This document shows positions 6,450-8,464 of a stretch of 8,464 nt of DNA, in pieces; the first letter of the stretch is position 1, and every line of letters begins with the position of its first letter. The notes under the pieces were generated by a model that made no database searches, was not told the origin of the DNA, and saw nothing but the letters and a program-made list of their open reading frames with translations. Origin of the DNA: JAJFTV01 sp964426355 (GTDB lineage Bacteria > Chloroflexota > Anaerolineae > Anaerolineales > Anaerolineaceae); assembly GCA_964426355.1 (NCBI GenBank), contig CAYRRA010000186.1:1-8464 (forward strand), in the 5' to 3' direction. The position numbers and the translations under genes were made by a program.

Positions 6450-7334
6450 TCAACTATCAAATGACTTAAACCCCTCCCCCAGGGTTTCATGCGCCTGCCC
6501 AATTACCATGAATGCCTGCGGGTCAGTTTCGCTCACCAGGCTTTTAAGCTGGTTGACCTCGGCACGTGTCACCACGCAATACAGCACCGGGCGAGGTTGT
6601 CCAGTATATGCGCCTATCCCCGGCAGGATGGTTGCGCCGCGTTCCAACACACTATCGATCTTGGCAGCGATCTTCTCGGCATGGTTTGTGACAATCATGG
6701 CGGAACGGAACACCGCCGAGCCTTCGGAGACCGCCTCGGCTGCCAGCCCGCTGATATAAATCACCACCAGACCGTATAACGCTCGATCCCAGCCAAAGAA
6801 GAAGCCGCTGGCAGCCACCACCAACCCATCTGCCAGCAGAAAGCCGGTCGAAATAGGAATGCCCAGGTAGTGGTTCAACATACGGCAGATGATATCGGTG
6901 CCGCCGCTGGTGCCGCGACCGCGGTACACAATGCCCAATCCAATCCCCAGGAGCACTCCACCATAAATGGTATCCAGGAACAAATCGGCGGTCAACCCTT
7001 TCTCTGGGATGAAAAGGACAAGAAGATCGGTGAACAGAGAAAATGCCCCCAACGCAGCCAATGTCCGCATTGCAAAACGCTTGCCGCCCAGGTAGCGCCA
7101 ACCCAAAACAAAAAGCGGCAAGTTGCCTGCCAAAGTGATTAAACCAACCGGCAGCCCAAACAGATAGTCGATAATCTGGGCAATACCGCTGATCCCGCCG
7201 CTGGTCAATAATGCCGGGATAAGAAACAAACGCATAGCAAGCGCCTGGATGAACGTACCCAACAGGACAAAGAGATAATCCTGCACCGTCCGCCAGTTGA
7301 GCCTGAATTTTCCTCTGGTCGTACTCGTAGTCAT
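6450..7334 (-). CDS. YitT-family membrane protein with C-terminal DUF2179 domain
   Basis: The 294-residue protein has the YitT membrane domain followed by DUF2179, the usual order and length for the family. Hydrophobic segments lie at about 18-40, 45-80, 90-110, 123-137, 163-180 and 185-200. Family signatures seen are LIPALLTSGGISGIAQII (38-55), GLGIVYRGRGTSGGTDIICR (132-151) and the start of DUF2179 near residue 208. That domain ends with LYCVVTRAEVNQLK and DPQAFMVIGQAHETLGEGFK (271-290). The biochemical role of the family is not established; transport or regulation is often guessed. The start at ATG 7334 is preceded by GAGGG. The frame extends to a GTG at 7388, but that region lies in a terminator-like hairpin and poly-T run and has no ribosome site, so I reject it. 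It follows the zinc-ribbon gene in the same direction. Confidence 0.93.
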   Translation of the reverse strand: MTTSTTRGKFRLNWRTVQDYLFVLLGTFIQALAMRLFLIPALLTSGGISGIAQIIDYLFGLPVGLITLAGNLPLFVLGWRYLGGKRFAMRTLAALGAFSLFTDLLVLFIPEKGLTADLFLDTIYGGVLLGIGLGIVYRGRGTSGGTDIICRMLNHYLGIPISTGFLLADGLVVAASGFFFGWDRALYGLVVIYISGLAAEAVSEGSAVFRSAMIVTNHAEKIAAKIDSVLERGATILPGIGAYTGQPRPVLYCVVTRAEVNQLKSLVSETDPQAFMVIGQAHETLGEGFKSFDS

Positions 7335-7352
7335 ATTCCCTCGCAAAAACAC

Positions 7353-7390
7353 AAAAAAAATAGCGCATACAGCAAACTGGCTGCACACGC
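7353..7390 (-). terminator. Intrinsic terminator-like hairpin with U-tract, directly upstream of the YitT gene
   Basis: In minus-strand RNA the arms 7390-7380 (GCGUGUGCAGC) and 7373-7363 (GCUGUAUGCGC) pair over 11 positions, three of them G-U, around a 6-base loop. UA and then eight uridines (7360-7353) follow, with a second U5 run at 7349-7345. The three wobble pairs become A-C mismatches on the plus strand, so the structure is specific to leftward transcription. It lies 75 bases past the zinc-ribbon gene stop and ends 18 bases before the YitT ATG. It may terminate the zinc-ribbon transcript, attenuate YitT expression, or both. Confidence 0.72.
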
Positions 7391-7395
7391 ACGAT

Positions 7396-7401
7396 ATTTT
7401 A
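7396..7401 (-). promoter_or_regulatory. Weak candidate -10 box for the YitT gene
   Basis: TAAAAT on the minus strand (7401-7396, 5/6 to TATAAT) would start RNA near 7389, at the base of the terminator-like hairpin. No good -35 is seen. It matters because no other room for a promoter exists between the hairpin and the YitT start. Confidence 0.25.
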
Positions 7402-7465
7402 TCTCATCTGTGTGGTTAAATGGAAATTGATATATCTCAGCACAGGCAAAAGCTGGCTGTGATGA

Positions 7466-8365
7466 TTATTCCGTTCGCAGTTTAACACCGCAAACCCGGC
7501 AAAACTTGTCGCCCGGCTGCGATTGTGCCCCACAATTGTGACAAAAAACACTTTTTTCCTGGGTTGCTCCGTTTACCCGGCGAGACGGATGCCGTTTACG
7601 GTTCCCCATTTCACGGATCCGGGGAGGCGCCAGGTACCAAAGCCCCACCACCAGGATCAGCGTAACCCCAACTCCCAGGAGTACCCACGGTAACACACTC
7701 TTGAATGTGGTTTGAGTGCTTGTAGTGGTGATTCCTTCCGCCGGAAATACCGGGTCGTATCCCTTGCTGAGCGTTTCATCTTCTTTATCGTATTGAATGT
7801 CCAGGGCAAAACGCACGCCTGCTCCCACCTCGCCAAACAGCCCTGAATAATACGTCAGTCCATCCTGAAGCACCTGACCTTCACCCAATCCCGGATCGAT
7901 CAACATTTGTTTTGCGTTGCGCGGCTGCTGCACCTGCACCGATAAAGAATGAACGGTGTAATCTGCCGGATAGTTGAATGTGAAATTCCGGCGGTGTTCA
8001 CTGCGCAGCATGGAAGGATCATAGTACTCCAACTGGACCTGGCGTGATGGGGTGGTAAAACCAATCACCATCCAATCCTCTCCCTCCACAGAAGCATATT
8101 CCATCAGGTACAGCTTGCCGTCATCATCTTTGTATGCCAGGTTGAACAAACCGCCGCTGACCACCGGGATGCGAAAAGTCAGCGAAGCCGGGAGTGGAGT
8201 GGTCTCGGCTATTTCGAAACGATAAATCACCAGCACTTCTGGTCGGTCATACTCGGGCCAGATTTCAATTTGCAGGCTATCAATTTCTACGCTTTGCGCC
8301 TGTACAGACACAGGCAAAAGCAATACCCATAGAACAACGAAACATGCGTATAAAACACGTCGCAT
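7466..8365 (-). CDS. Exported single-pass membrane protein with C-terminal zinc ribbon
   Basis: The 299-residue product has four visible parts. A signal peptide (1-23, cleavage likely after VQA) is followed by a beta-rich extracytoplasmic region (about 24-200), then a Ser/Thr-rich stem (about 211-222). A single membrane segment lies at 225-245. A strongly basic stretch (249-263) leads to a zinc ribbon, C275-x2-C278-x10-C289-x2-C292. By the positive-inside rule the zinc ribbon lies in the cytoplasm and the N-terminal domain outside. I do not recognise a named family for the extracytoplasmic domain; it may be a carboxypeptidase-regulatory-like or other beta-sandwich fold. The role is unknown, and the topology suggests a structural or signalling link across the membrane. 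ATG 8365 has AAGGAG (8376-8371) 5 bases upstream. It is the first of a leftward pair with the YitT gene, but a terminator-like hairpin lies between them. Confidence 0.85.
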   Translation of the reverse strand: MRRVLYACFVVLWVLLLPVSVQAQSVEIDSLQIEIWPEYDRPEVLVIYRFEIAETTPLPASLTFRIPVVSGGLFNLAYKDDDGKLYLMEYASVEGEDWMVIGFTTPSRQVQLEYYDPSMLRSEHRRNFTFNYPADYTVHSLSVQVQQPRNAKQMLIDPGLGEGQVLQDGLTYYSGLFGEVGAGVRFALDIQYDKEDETLSKGYDPVFPAEGITTTSTQTTFKSVLPWVLLGVGVTLILVVGLWYLAPPRIREMGNRKRHPSRRVNGATQEKSVFCHNCGAQSQPGDKFCRVCGVKLRTE

Positions 8366-8382
8366 TTTTTCTCCTTGTTCAA

Positions 8383-8388
8383 ATTATA
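8383..8388 (-). promoter_or_regulatory. Candidate -10 box for the zinc-ribbon protein gene
   Basis: A perfect TATAAT on the minus strand (8388-8383) stands 17 bases before ATG 8365. RNA would begin near 8376, giving a leader of about 11 bases that starts at the AAGGAG ribosome site. The -35 region is AT-rich but matches poorly (TTATTT, 8411-8406). Confidence 0.5.
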
Positions 8389-8438
8389 CTCGCTCAGAAC
8401 AGGAAAAATAACCAGAATCAGCAATTCTCAATATAAAT

Positions 8439-8464
8439 TTGACAATATCTATCCGCTTTATTAC
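8439..8464 (+). promoter_or_regulatory. Possible -35 element of a rightward promoter cut by the window end
   Basis: A perfect TTGACA at 8439-8444 is followed by 17 bases, after which TAC (8462-8464) would begin a -10 hexamer that lies mostly outside the window. If real, a gene divergent from the zinc-ribbon gene begins just to the right. The rest of 8366-8464 is AT-rich and shows nothing else. Confidence 0.3.

Noticed and set aside
7335..7388. Upstream GTG start of the YitT protein at 7388, adding 18 residues
   Set aside because: The codons are formed by the terminator-like stem and the poly-T run and there is no ribosome site before the GTG; ATG 7334 has GAGGG.
7441..7461. Short inverted repeat (CACAG / CTGTG) just after the zinc-ribbon gene stop
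   Set aside because: It has a five-base stem with a poor interior and no U-run on the leftward transcript; the hairpin at 7363-7390 is the better terminator.
1..8464. A defence, mobile-element or CRISPR system
   Set aside because: No transposase, integrase, nuclease, toxin-antitoxin pair or spaced repeat array is present on either strand; all complete genes belong to ordinary housekeeping or envelope families.

Overview
The window reads as chromosomal DNA of a bacterium, most likely a member of the Chloroflexota (class Anaerolineae). The inference rests on protein style rather than a marker gene. A Thr/Pro-rich linker leads into an NBR1-type Ig-like domain, a lipoprotein carries a PASTA domain plus two LamG-like halves, and an exported protein ends in a cytoplasmic zinc ribbon; such proteins are frequent in that group. 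There is no sign of phage, transposon, CRISPR array, tRNA or rRNA. Every complete gene looks intact.

Layout. Positions 1-408 (+) hold the C-terminal end of a secreted or surface protein that enters from the left. It converges on a leftward pair: a trans-sulfuration-type PLP enzyme (3229 to 2000) followed by a PASTA/LamG-like lipoprotein (1933 to 434). A 156-base divergent intergenic region (3230-3385) carries one TATAAT box for each direction. To its right, four genes on the + strand overlap end to end (3386-6365): an O6-alkylguanine-DNA alkyltransferase that may be leaderless, a DMT/EamA transporter starting at TTG, the ribosome-assembly GTPase Era, and a YhhN-family membrane protein (lysoplasmalogenase type). 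This set converges, across an 84-base gap containing half of a 15-bp exact direct repeat, on a second leftward pair: a zinc-ribbon membrane protein (8365 to 7466) and a YitT/DUF2179 membrane protein (7334 to 6450). A strong terminator-like hairpin with a U-tract lies directly in front of the YitT start. The last 99 bases are AT-rich, holding a -10 box for the zinc-ribbon gene and possibly the -35 half of a rightward promoter cut by the window end.

How the genes relate. The tight overlaps of the four-gene cluster argue for co-transcription and translational coupling, although the products (DNA repair, export, ribosome maturation, ether-lipid turnover) share no obvious pathway. The envelope theme recurs in four genes (FW-domain protein, PASTA lipoprotein, YhhN protein, zinc-ribbon protein). 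I found no convincing new multi-gene system. The most useful leads are the hairpin in the YitT leader, the possible leaderless start, the direct repeat and the kinase-free PASTA lipoprotein.
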